A stretch of DNA of 12,877 nucleotides from an uncultured Clostridia bacterium (GTDB lineage Bacteria > Bacillota > Clostridia > Oscillospirales > Ruminococcaceae), in assembly GCA_947631585.1 (NCBI GenBank), contig CANRLY010000038.1, positions 1-12,877 of the forward strand, read 5' to 3'. Position 1 is the stretch's first letter, and every line of letters begins with the position of its first letter. Both the position numbers and the translations under genes were made by a program. Below, one piece after another: positions 1-5,995 of this stretch. Below the pieces are notes generated by a model. It made no database searches and had not been told where the DNA came from. It worked only from the letters and a program-made list of their open reading frames with translations.

Positions 1-2
1 TG

Positions 3-389
3 GACAGAGAAAAGCTCATGGCAGGGCTTGAGGAAATGCTGGGGCTGTCGGACAGACCGTCTGAGCAGAAGATGAAAGTTGTCACCGATGGGGAAGAAAG
101 GGAAGTTTATATACATGAGCCTCTTTCCAAACTGACGGTGGGAAGCCTGCAAAACGCCTTGGATAAGCTGCTTGGGGAGCTTGGCGGAAAGGTGGATTAT
201 ATCCACGGGGCTGAGGTGGTAAGGGAACTGTCGGCAAGCCCGGACGCAGTGGGATTCCTGCTGCCGGATATGGAAAAATCAGAGCTGTTCCCCACCGTGA
301 TACTGGACGGGTCGCTTCCCAGAAAGACTTTTTCCATGGGTCACGCCCAGGACAAGAAATATTACGTTGAGGCAAGGCGCATACGCTGA
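3..389 (+). CDS. DUF1015 family protein, C-terminal part (5' end outside window)
   Basis: The open frame runs in from the left edge (codons from position 3) and stops at 387-389, leaving about 128 residues. The end of the protein has the run PRKTFSMGHA followed by DKKYYVEARRIR, which I recognise as the conserved C-terminal signature of DUF1015, a family of roughly 400-residue soluble proteins of unknown biochemical function in many anaerobic Firmicutes. The internal Met at 18 is not a likely start, because the frame stays open upstream of it and this region is the C-terminal third of the family. No membrane segment or signal peptide is visible. The cellobiose 2-epimerase start follows 15 bp after the stop, so the two are probably co-transcribed. 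Family call is fairly sure; function is unknown. Confidence 0.85.
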   Translation, partial: DREKLMAGLEEMLGLSDRPSEQKMKVVTDGEEREVYIHEPLSKLTVGSLQNALDKLLGELGGKVDYIHGAEVVRELSASPDAVGFLLPDMEKSELFPTVILDGSLPRKTFSMGHAQDKKYYVEARRIR

Positions 390-404
390 CAGAGGTGAAA
401 AGTC

Positions 405-1571
405 ATGTTGATAAATGATGTGAAAAGGGAACTGACAGAGCATATAGCTCCGTTCTGGGCGGCTTTGGAAGATAAAGAAAACGGCGGATTCTACGGCTAT
501 GTGGGGTACGATCTGAAGCTTGACAAAAAGGCGGATAAAGGGGTAATACTTCATTCGAGGATACTGTGGTTTTTCTCCAACTGCTACAGACTGCTGGGAG
601 AGCAGGAGTATTTGCGGCTGGCTACTCACGCTTACAATTTTATAAAAGATCACTGCGTTGACCGGCAGTTCGGGGGAGTTTACTGGCTTACCGATTATAA
701 AGGTCAGCCGGCGGACGATATGAAGCATACATATAATATTGCGTTTGCGATATATGCGCTTTCAGCGTACTACAGGGCTTCGGGCAACCCAGAGGCTCTG
801 GCGTTGGCGGAGGAACTGTTTGAGCAGGTGGAGGAGAAAACTCCCGACGAGTACGGTTACGGGGAGGCTTTCACCAGAAACTGGGAGCCTGCGGTGAACG
901 AGGCGCTTTCTGAAAACGGTCTGACGGTGGAAAAGACCATGAACACGGTGCTTCACCTGATAGAAGCGTACACAGAGCTTTATCTTGCAGGAGAAAACGG
1001 AAAGGTCGCAGACAGGCTGAAATTTCTGCTGTCGCAGATGTCGGATATTATCTACGACCCCGAAAGAACTGCGCTGAGGGTGTTTTTCGACTCAAAATTC
1101 AACGTGATGGGGGATATACATTCTTACGGCCACGATATTGAAGCTACCTGGCTGGTAGACCGTGCCTGCGACGCTCTGGACGACAAAGAGCTGACTGAAA
1201 AGTTCAGAAAGATAGATCTGGCGATCGCAGAGAACATACTGTCCATTGCATTTGAAAACGGTGCGCTCAACAACGAGAGGGACGGCGACAAGATAGACAA
1301 GAAGCGTGTCTGGTGGGTGCAGGCGGAAGCGGTCGTCGGCTTCATAAACGCTTACGGTCACAGCGGAGAGGAAAAGTTCCTCAAGGCGGCAAATTCCATC
1401 TGGGAATACATCATGGCGAACGTTTCGGACAAAAGGCCGGGCGGAGAGTGGTATTCCGAGGTGTCGTTCGAGGGCAAGCCCCACGATTGGAAAGAAGAAG
1501 CCGGTCCGTGGAAATGCCCCTACCACAACGGCAGAATGTGCATGGAGATCATCAAGAGAAGCATACATTGA
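405..1571 (+). CDS. ce: Cellobiose 2-epimerase (EC 5.1.3.11)
   Basis: This 388-residue cytoplasmic enzyme of the N-acylglucosamine 2-epimerase superfamily has an (alpha/alpha)6 barrel. It interconverts the reducing-end glucose and mannose of beta-1,4 disaccharides: cellobiose to glucosyl-mannose, and mannobiose to mannosyl-glucose. The length and residue numbering match the Ruminococcus albus enzyme. Arg52 lies in HSRILWFFSN, His184 in LHLIEAYTE, His243 and Glu246 in HSYGHDIEATW, and His374 in CPYHNGRMCME; these are the substrate-binding and acid/base positions known in that family. The Trp-rich RVWWVQAEAVVGF stretch is also present. The start is supported by AGAGGTG at 391-397. It follows the DUF1015 gene by 15 bp and is closed by a terminator. 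The usual partners in mannan loci, mannosylglucose phosphorylase and beta-mannanase, are not in the window; a cellobiose phosphorylase lies about 6 kb downstream. The call is very secure; which disaccharide is used in the cell is inference. Confidence 0.97.
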   Translation: MLINDVKRELTEHIAPFWAALEDKENGGFYGYVGYDLKLDKKADKGVILHSRILWFFSNCYRLLGEQEYLRLATHAYNFIKDHCVDRQFGGVYWLTDYKGQPADDMKHTYNIAFAIYALSAYYRASGNPEALALAEELFEQVEEKTPDEYGYGEAFTRNWEPAVNEALSENGLTVEKTMNTVLHLIEAYTELYLAGENGKVADRLKFLLSQMSDIIYDPERTALRVFFDSKFNVMGDIHSYGHDIEATWLVDRACDALDDKELTEKFRKIDLAIAENILSIAFENGALNNERDGDKIDKKRVWWVQAEAVVGFINAYGHSGEEKFLKAANSIWEYIMANVSDKRPGGEWYSEVSFEGKPHDWKEEAGPWKCPYHNGRMCMEIIKRSIH

Positions 1572-1578
1572 ATCAGCA

Positions 1579-1608
1579 AGCAGACCTTACCGAGGTCTGC
1601 TGTTTTTG
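1579..1608 (+). terminator. Intrinsic terminator of the DUF1015-epimerase transcript
   Basis: A 9-bp perfect stem, AGCAGACCT (1579-1587) with AGGTCTGCT (1593-1601), has a 5-nt loop and is followed by GTTTTTGT. It starts 8 bp after the epimerase stop codon and is oriented to end plus-strand transcription. Confidence 0.88.
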
Positions 1609-1663
1609 TCAGGTGGGAAGTCGGCGTTGAGGCGGAATGGTATGGAAGTGGAGGGAGGAGAGA

Positions 1664-2280
1664 CTGGAAAAATTTACATCTAAATGCAGAATAGGGGGGA
1701 CAATGCTATACCAACAGCTGGACATTGCGGTTAGTGAGTTCGGGAAATTGGCCGGAAATATTTTACATTAAATATAGTATGAGGGCGGTGGGCAATTAAG
1801 CCAGTTGACTCAATAAGAAACTTGTTAATGTGAGGAAAGAAGGCTTGGGAGAGCAGGCAGAAAAATTTTACAATAAATGCAGTATAAGGGGCAATGCCCG
1901 CAACAAGGTGAGCGAGCTTTAATGGCTAAAGGTTGTTATAAGTAAGGAAAAAGAGTCTGGAAATATTTTGCACTAAATGCAGTATGAGGGGCGGCACTCC
2001 TGCCGAACCGCATATAAACTATTAATAGTAGTAAGGGGAAAGAGATGCTGGAAATATTTAACAATAAACTCAGTATGAGGGGGCGATGTCCGCAACAAGG
2101 TGAGCGAGCTTTAATGGCAAAAGGTTGTTATAAGTAAGTGAGGAAGAAAAAAAGGCTGGAAATATTTTACATTAAACACATTGTGAGGGGTGAACGCTCC
2201 TGCCGAACCACAATATAAAATATTAATAGTATCAGGAGAAAGAGGGGAAAGAAGCGACACCGGCAACATCTCACAACTAA
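1664..2280. repeat. Higher-order tandem repeat array, gene-free
   Basis: A core of about 35 bp, roughly CTGGAAATATTTTACA then TAAATGCAGTATGAGGGG, recurs at about 1664, 1752, 1855, 1957, 2048 and 2156, with a decayed copy near 2262. The spacing is about 88-108 bp. The sequence between cores alternates. After the 1855 and 2048 copies it contains CGCAACAAGGTGAGCGAGCT and AAGGTTGTTATAAGTAAG. After the 1957 and 2156 copies it contains CTCCTGCCGAACC followed by TATTAATAGTA. This gives an A-B-A-B superrepeat of about 193-199 bp. No frame in it looks coding. The copies differ too much in length and sequence for a CRISPR array. Relatives of the core reappear at 2474-2490. Function is unknown. Confidence 0.8.
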
Positions 2281-2287
2281 TGCAATA

Positions 2288-2377
2288 TGCGGCGGCAGCC
2301 GCTCACCTATAGGTGAGCGTACTTCGGCGGCAAGCCGCCGAAGCCGTGGGGCGTTGCCCCCACGGGCTGCCGCCGCA
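2288..2377. repeat. GC-rich three-armed (cloverleaf) palindrome, copy 1
   Basis: A closing stem of 12-13 bp pairs GCGGCGGCAGCC (2289-2300) with GGCTGCCGCCGC (2365-2376). It encloses three perfect hairpins in a row. Arm 1 is 2301-2318 (GCTCACCTA/TAGGTGAGC). Arm 2 is 2322-2343 (CTTCGGCGGC/GCCGCCGAAG). Arm 3 is 2344-2365 (CCGTGGGG/CCCCACGG). Nearly every base is paired. It is far richer in G and C than the AT-rich array it sits in, which suggests insertion. There is no T-run after it, so it is not an ordinary terminator. The same shape with different sequence occurs at 5996-6096. Whether it acts as DNA cruciform or as RNA is unknown. Confidence 0.85.
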
Positions 2378-2610
2378 GTTGTTGACCTGAGCAATGACAC
2401 AAGTTACAACCATCTGTCAAAATCACCTTTGCGAAGCTGCACCAGCTGCCGATGAGCATTGCGGTTAGGTGAGCCTGGGAAAATTTTACAGTCATCATGG
2501 AGCAAAGAGCTTGGCTATTAGGGCTGCCGCCGCAGTTGTTGACCCGGGGAATGACACGAGTTACAACCATCTGTCAAAGTCACCATTGCGAAGTTGCATC
2601 AGTTGCCGAA
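2364..2610. repeat. Imperfect direct repeat of about 88 bp, two copies 157 bp apart
   Basis: Copy one spans about 2364-2452 and copy two about 2521-2609. Both begin GGGCTGCCGCCGCAGTTGTT and share ACAACCATCTGTCAAA and a GCGAAG(C/T)TGCA(C/T)CAG(C/T)TGCCGA end, with scattered substitutions. Each begins with the 3' closing arm of the cloverleaf, but only the first copy has the rest of the cloverleaf, so the second carries an orphan half-arm. Between them, 2456-2490 repeats the sequence seen at 1723-1765 (CATTGCGGTTAG and then a degenerate array core). No coding potential was seen here. Confidence 0.8.
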
Positions 2611-2673
2611 CCGCAGATAGGGGTCAATTACTAGGGGGAAGCAAGCCTGTTTCCCAACATTAGAGATAAATTA

Positions 2674-3062
2674 CCAACTAACAGAAGAATTGCTCGTTTT
2701 TCTTTGAAAAAGAAAATCCCCTACGCTTGGTATAGTACCCGAAAAATCACGCACTGAGTAGAAATCCCCCCACTAACAGAAGAATTGCTGTTTTTTCTTT
2801 GAAAAAGAAAAATTTCCGCCATCATCTTGGCGGAAATGCAATTCTTCATGCTTGCAACGCAAGCATTTAGGCAACGATGCGATTACTTCATGCTTGCTTC
2901 GCAAGCATTTATCGCTTGTTTTTCGTTTGCAAACGAAAATCTCCGCATAAAGTAATAAATCCCCACTAACAGAAGAATCGCTGTTTTTCTTTTCTTGAAA
3001 AGAAAATCGTTGCCACGATATATGGCAACGATGCGATTACTTCATGTTTACGAAGTAAACAT
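2674..3062 (-). repeat. Hairpin-module tract downstream of tRNA-Arg(CCG)
   Basis: Read on the minus strand away from the tRNA, modules contain four parts: (a) a hairpin abutting the tRNA CCA or an earlier copy; (b) a terminator-like hairpin; (c) a T/A hairpin; and (d) the tail AGCRATTCTTCTGTTAGTGG. Hairpins of type a are 3044-3062, 2890-2908 and 2848-2866. Type b are 3008-3030 and 2812-2837. Type c are 2985-3006 and the perfect 20-nt palindrome 2920-2939. Tails lie at 2961-2982, 2766-2789 and 2674-2694. A stem closes each full module: 2972-2981 with 3033-3043 (one bulged base), and 2779-2788 with 2838-2847 (perfect 10 bp). The stretch 2871-2892 repeats 3024-3045, so part of a module is duplicated. 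An almost identical module lies inverted at 12621-12725. Confidence 0.85.
2997..3030 (-). terminator. Probable terminator of the metG-tRNA-Arg transcript
   Basis: On the minus strand, CGTTGCCA and TGGCAACG form an 8-bp stem (3030-3023 with 3015-3008, 7-nt loop), followed by ATTTTCTTTTC. It lies 33 nt past the tRNA CCA end and is the first stem with a T-rich tail after the tRNA. It is also part of the repeated module, so the repeat doubles as a terminator. Confidence 0.6.
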
Positions 3063-3139
3063 TGGTGTGCCTGACTGGATTCGAACCAGCGGCCTTCAGA
3101 GTCGGAGTCTGACGCTCTATCCAACTGAGCTACAGGCAC
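3063..3139 (-). tRNA. tRNA-Arg (anticodon CCG)
   Basis: The 77-nt minus-strand gene folds as a full cloverleaf. The acceptor is GTGCCTG/CAGGCAC with discriminator A and an encoded CCA (+ strand TGG at 3063-3065). The D stem is GCTC/GAGC, the anticodon stem TCAGA/TCTGA with loop CTCCGAC, and the T arm GCTGG-TTCGAAT-CCAGT. The anticodon CCG reads CGG (Arg). The gene starts 32 bp after the metG stop with no promoter visible in between, so it is probably processed from the metG transcript. A perfect hairpin begins immediately after the CCA on its 3' side. Confidence 0.97.
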
Positions 3140-3144
3140 ATTCG

Positions 3145-3167
3145 GAGCGGACGAACGGCGTCCGCTC
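3145..3167 (-). other. Hairpin between metG and tRNA-Arg
   Basis: GAGCGGAC (3145-3152) pairs perfectly with GTCCGCTC (3160-3167) around a 7-nt loop. It lies between the metG stop codon (3172-3174) and the tRNA 5' end. No T-run follows in the direction of transcription, so it is unlikely to stop RNA polymerase. It is better read as a spacer or processing stem that separates the mRNA from the tRNA precursor. Confidence 0.6.
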
Positions 3168-3171
3168 AGGG

Positions 3172-5118
3172 TCATCTTAACTTGGTTCCGCAGGGGAGCG
3201 ACTGGTCCGGAAAGATAACGCTTGCCGAACCGTCCGGGGCGTCGGCGGCGCATAACATTCCCTGGGACTCAACTCCGCAAAGAACTGCCGGTTTCAGATT
3301 CGCCACAATGACTATCTTCTTTCCAATAAGATCTTCCGGACTGTACCACTGGGCAATTCCCGAAACTATCTGCCTGCCGCCCAAACCATCGTCCAGCTGC
3401 ATACAAAGCAGCTTTTTCGCCTTCTTCACTTTCTCGCAGGAAAGCACTTTCGCTACCCGAAGATCGACTTTTGCAAAATCTTCAATGCCGATCTCTTCCG
3501 CCAGCGGCTGAACTTCCGCCTGCTGCTCAGGCTCAGACTTTTCCTTGCTGCCGGCAATGATGGCGTTAAGCTCGTCTATCTCTTTTTCCACATCTATCCT
3601 GGGGAAGATGATGTTTCCTTTGTGGACTGTCACGTTTTCGGGAAGAACACCGAATTTTCCGGCATTTTCGTAGGTAACGTCAGCTTCGGCTGCGCCTATC
3701 TGTTCCCACACCAGCGGCATGGTAGACGGCATGAACGGACAGAGCAGGGTGGAAATTATCCTGATGGTCTCAAGCAGATTGTAAAGCACCGAAGCCAGCC
3801 TTGCCTTTTTGTCAGGGTCTTTTCCCAAGACCCAGGGAGCCGTCTCGTCGATGTACTTGTTCGCACGGGAAACCAGCGTGAAGATTTCCGCCAGAGCATT
3901 GTTGAGGCGTGTTTCGTCCATGCAGGCGTCAACTTTCGCCCTGAGCGCCAGCGCCTCGCCTATCAGCTCATCGTCAAACTCTCCGGCTTCCCTTTCGGTG
4001 GGAAGAACTGAGCCGAAGTATTTGTCAGCCATTGCGACTGTTCTTGAAACAAGATTTCCAAGACCGTTTGCAAGGTCGGAATTTATGCGGTTTATCATTA
4101 TCTCGTTGGAAAAAGAGCTGTCTGCGCCGAGAGCCATTTCACGCAGTATGTGGTAACGTATGGGGTCGCAGCCGTAACGTTCCCCAAGCACAAAGGGGTC
4201 TACCACGTTGCCCAGGGATTTGGACATCTTCTGCCCGTTGAAAGTTATCCAGCCGTGGACAGCTAGATGTTTAGGCAGAGGAAGTTCCAGAGCCATCAGC
4301 ATTGCAGGCCAGATAATGGCGTGAAAGCGCATTATATCCTTTGCCACCATATGGACGTCAGCCGGCCAGAATTTGTCATAATCTGAATAGCTGTCGTTCA
4401 GGTAGCCAAGGGCGGAAATATAGTTGGAAAGGGCGTCTATCCACACATAGACAACGTGTTTTTCGTCAAATGTGACAGGGATACCCCACTTGAAAGAAGT
4501 CCTTGAAACGCACAGATCCTCAAGCCCCGGTCTGATAAAGTTGTTGACCAGTTCCACCGCTCTGGTCTTAGGCTGGAGGTAGTCGGTCTCAGTCAGGAGT
4601 TTTTCTATCCTGTCTGCGAAAGGAGACATTTTAAAGAAGTAGGCTTCCTCCCTTGCCTCCCTGACTTCCCGATGGCATTCGGGGCAGCAGCCGTTTTCGT
4701 CCAGCTGGGACTCAGTCCAGAAGCTTTCGCAGGGGGTGCAGTATTTACCGGAGTATTCCCCTTTATAAATATACCCCTTATCGTAAAGCTGTTTAAATAT
4801 CTTTTGTACGGTTTCCACATGGTAGCTGTCGGTAGTTCTGATATATCTGTCGTAGCTTATGTTCATATATTTCCAAAGCTTTTTGAAAACTTCCACTACC
4901 TGGTCGACGTACTGTTTTGGAGTGATACCTTTTTCCGCAGCTTTTTCTTCTATCTTCTGACCGTGCTCGTCAGTTCCCGTAAGGAACATAACGTCATAGC
5001 CCTGCATTCGTCTATATCTGGCGATAGAATCGCACGCCACCGTAGTATAGCAGTGGCCGATATGGGGATTTCCCGAGGGATAGTAGATCGGCGTAGTAAT
5101 GTAAAAAGGCTTTGACAT
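3172..5118 (-). CDS. metG: Methionyl-tRNA synthetase with C-terminal tRNA-binding domain
   Basis: This 648-residue cytoplasmic class I synthetase charges tRNA-Met. The Rossmann catalytic domain carries the HIGH motif at 19-22 (PHIGH). A zinc knuckle with CxxC pairs at 127/130 and 145/148 lies in the connective peptide, and KMSKS is at 297-301. An anticodon-binding helical domain follows. From about residue 545 there is an EMAP/Trbp111-type tRNA-binding OB fold (IEDFAKVDLRVAKVLSCEKV, then QIVSGIA and VANLKPAVLCG), the usual dimerising C-terminus of long bacterial MetRS. The start is supported by GGGAGG about 8-10 nt upstream, and a TTGTAA-17-TATAAT promoter lies just beyond. I see no T-box motif in the short leader. 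tRNA-Arg(CCG) follows 32 bp after the stop. The protein is full length with all key motifs intact. Confidence 0.98.
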   Translation of the reverse strand: MSKPFYITTPIYYPSGNPHIGHCYTTVACDSIARYRRMQGYDVMFLTGTDEHGQKIEEKAAEKGITPKQYVDQVVEVFKKLWKYMNISYDRYIRTTDSYHVETVQKIFKQLYDKGYIYKGEYSGKYCTPCESFWTESQLDENGCCPECHREVREAREEAYFFKMSPFADRIEKLLTETDYLQPKTRAVELVNNFIRPGLEDLCVSRTSFKWGIPVTFDEKHVVYVWIDALSNYISALGYLNDSYSDYDKFWPADVHMVAKDIMRFHAIIWPAMLMALELPLPKHLAVHGWITFNGQKMSKSLGNVVDPFVLGERYGCDPIRYHILREMALGADSSFSNEIMINRINSDLANGLGNLVSRTVAMADKYFGSVLPTEREAGEFDDELIGEALALRAKVDACMDETRLNNALAEIFTLVSRANKYIDETAPWVLGKDPDKKARLASVLYNLLETIRIISTLLCPFMPSTMPLVWEQIGAAEADVTYENAGKFGVLPENVTVHKGNIIFPRIDVEKEIDELNAIIAGSKEKSEPEQQAEVQPLAEEIGIEDFAKVDLRVAKVLSCEKVKKAKKLLCMQLDDGLGGRQIVSGIAQWYSPEDLIGKKIVIVANLKPAVLCGVESQGMLCAADAPDGSASVIFPDQSLPCGTKLR

Positions 5119-5165
5119 ATTACATTCCTCCCTGAATTTTTATTCCGCTGACAAGCGGTAAAATT

Positions 5166-5194
5166 ATTATACACCAATTTTTTGAAAATTACAA
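5166..5194 (-). promoter_or_regulatory. metG promoter (sigma-A type)
   Basis: On the minus strand, TTGTAA (5194-5189), a 17-bp spacer and TATAAT (5171-5166). The predicted start near 5159 gives a leader of about 40 nt holding the ribosome site, too short for a T-box or S-box. Confidence 0.8.
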
Positions 5195-5236
5195 GTCCAA
5201 AAAAGAGCAAATCGGCAAACAAGGCTGATTTTGAGC

Positions 5237-5356
5237 AAAAAAATAGCAGAGCGTCAGCCCTGCGAAGATAAAATGAAACAAACTATGTGTAGAACAAAAG
5301 AAAGGAGACAACAAAACGGATGTCGGAAATAAACCGAGGTTTATTTCTCAGACACC
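5237..5356 (-). ncRNA. Candidate small RNA upstream of metG
   Basis: A consensus minus-strand promoter predicts a start near 5356, and a stem followed by a T-run ends transcription near 5237, giving an RNA of about 120 nt. The 5' part folds into a strong hairpin: 5338-5347 pairs with 5326-5335 (10 bp, 2-nt loop), extended after an asymmetric bulge by 5351-5354 with 5321-5324. A pyrimidine-rich, apparently unpaired stretch follows, containing GTCTCCTTTC, which complements the Shine-Dalgarno-like GAAAGGAGAC. The terminator stem is 5257-5263 with 5246-5252 (one mismatch), then TATTTTTTT. There is no reading frame of note on this strand. It could instead be an attenuated distal leader of metG, but metG has a good promoter of its own 43 bp further on. 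It matches no RNA family I know. Confidence 0.6.
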
Positions 5357-5362
5357 TCTATC

Positions 5363-5391
5363 ATTATATAATGTTTTTGAGGTCAAGTCAA
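5363..5391 (-). promoter_or_regulatory. Promoter of the candidate small RNA
   Basis: On the minus strand, TTGACT (5391-5386), a 17-bp spacer and TATAAT (5368-5363). Five of six bases match the -35 consensus and all six match the -10. The next long coding region on this strand is metG, more than 240 bp away. Confidence 0.8.
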
Positions 5392-5510
5392 TAAAAATGT
5401 TGCAACAATTTCTGATATTTAATAATTTTCGTCATTATCAACAAAAAAATATGGCGATTTTTGTGGCAAATATTGCGTAGTAGACTAGTTTTATAGAATT
5501 ATATGAAACA

Positions 5511-5655
5511 GGTTGTTAAAAAAGGAAAGGGAGTTTTTTAAAAAAGTTTCAATGGGCGAGGTCTGAAAAAGACCTGCGTTTAACGAAAAGCACAAACCCC
5601 GATCGCAGCTTTTCACTTTTTTAACTTTAAAACTCCCTTTCCTTATTCAACAACT
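5511..5655 (-). other. Long imperfect inverted repeat with inner hairpins, probable structured RNA or small element
   Basis: The outer arms pair GTTGTT (5512-5517) with AACAAC (5649-5654). After a 4-nt internal loop, 5522-5537 pairs with 5629-5644 (16 perfect bp), and TTAAAAAAGT (5538-5547) pairs with ACTTTTTTAA (5615-5624) beyond a 4-nt bulge. Inside are two hairpins: 5559-5564 with 5570-5575 (AGGTCT/AGACCT) and 5585-5591 with 5608-5614 (GAAAAGC/GCTTTTC). On the minus strand it lies 13 bp after the DUF378 stop and its distal arm ends in CCTTTTTTT, so it could end that transcript or be its structured 3' region. The rest of the gap, 5395-5510, is AT-rich and holds nothing I can assign. Confidence 0.6.
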
Positions 5656-5667
5656 CATTGTGCGGTA

Positions 5668-5874
5668 TCAGTCGGCTTCTACCAGGCTATTATCTCTGAA
5701 GAACAAAGACACGCACCACACAGCCGACAGAGCCACCAGAGTATAAACGATACGGCTTATTATTGCAGCCGAACCTCCGAACGCCCATGCCACCAGGTCA
5801 AACTGGAAAATACCGATAAGTCCCCAGTTTATACCTCCGATTATCAGCAAAATAAGAGCTATCCTGTCAAGCAT
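5668..5874 (-). CDS. DUF378 family small membrane protein
   Basis: This 68-residue protein has two hydrophobic segments, about residues 4-26 and 36-60, so it should be a two-pass integral membrane protein. The run IGGINWGLIGIFQFDLVAW, with the later GG and RIVYTLVALSAVW, is the DUF378 signature; the Bacillus relative is called YuzA. The biochemical role of the family is unknown. The start is supported by AAGGGGTG about 7 nt before the ATG. Upstream on the minus strand there is a TTGACA at 5934-5929 but no -10 at a good distance. A near-palindrome, GAACATTAACGTTC (5898-5911), lies in the presumed leader. Downstream is the long inverted repeat. It is divergent from the mutarotase-phosphorylase operon, and nothing ties it to sugar metabolism. 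Confidence 0.88.
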   Translation of the reverse strand: MLDRIALILLIIGGINWGLIGIFQFDLVAWAFGGSAAIISRIVYTLVALSAVWCVSLFFRDNSLVEAD

Positions 5875-5995
5875 GATATCACCCCTTCTGTTTTTTTGAA
5901 CATTAACGTTCTGGTGATATTATGCCCGTGTCAAACAGAAATATTCTTGCCGTTTATTTATGCTGTTTTGCTTGCTTTTCCGCTTTTCCGTGGAG

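Noticed and set aside
1664..2280. CRISPR array
   Set aside because: Repeat cores are diverged, spacing varies from about 88 to 108 bp, spacers themselves repeat in an A-B-A-B order, and no cas gene is present.
2167..2663. Several open frames of 60-90 codons in the repeat region
   Set aside because: They run across palindromes and tandem repeats, have no ribosome site or recognisable domain, and give low-complexity products.
3145..3167. Terminator between metG and tRNA-Arg
   Set aside because: The 8-bp hairpin has no T-run after it in the direction of transcription.
5320..5394. A 24-codon plus-strand frame with GGAG 12 nt upstream, in the metG upstream gap
   Set aside because: The same bases form the hairpin and promoter of the minus-strand candidate small RNA, the spacing to GGAG is long, and no plus-strand promoter is visible.
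5119..5400. T-box or S-box leader controlling metG
   Set aside because: No T-box antiterminator motif or S-box core is visible, and the best metG promoter leaves a leader of only about 40 nt.
5898..5911. LexA-type SOS box (GAAC...GTTC) upstream of DUF378
   Set aside because: The half-sites are separated by 6 bp rather than the 4 bp of the Gram-positive LexA site, and the near-palindrome has a mismatch.
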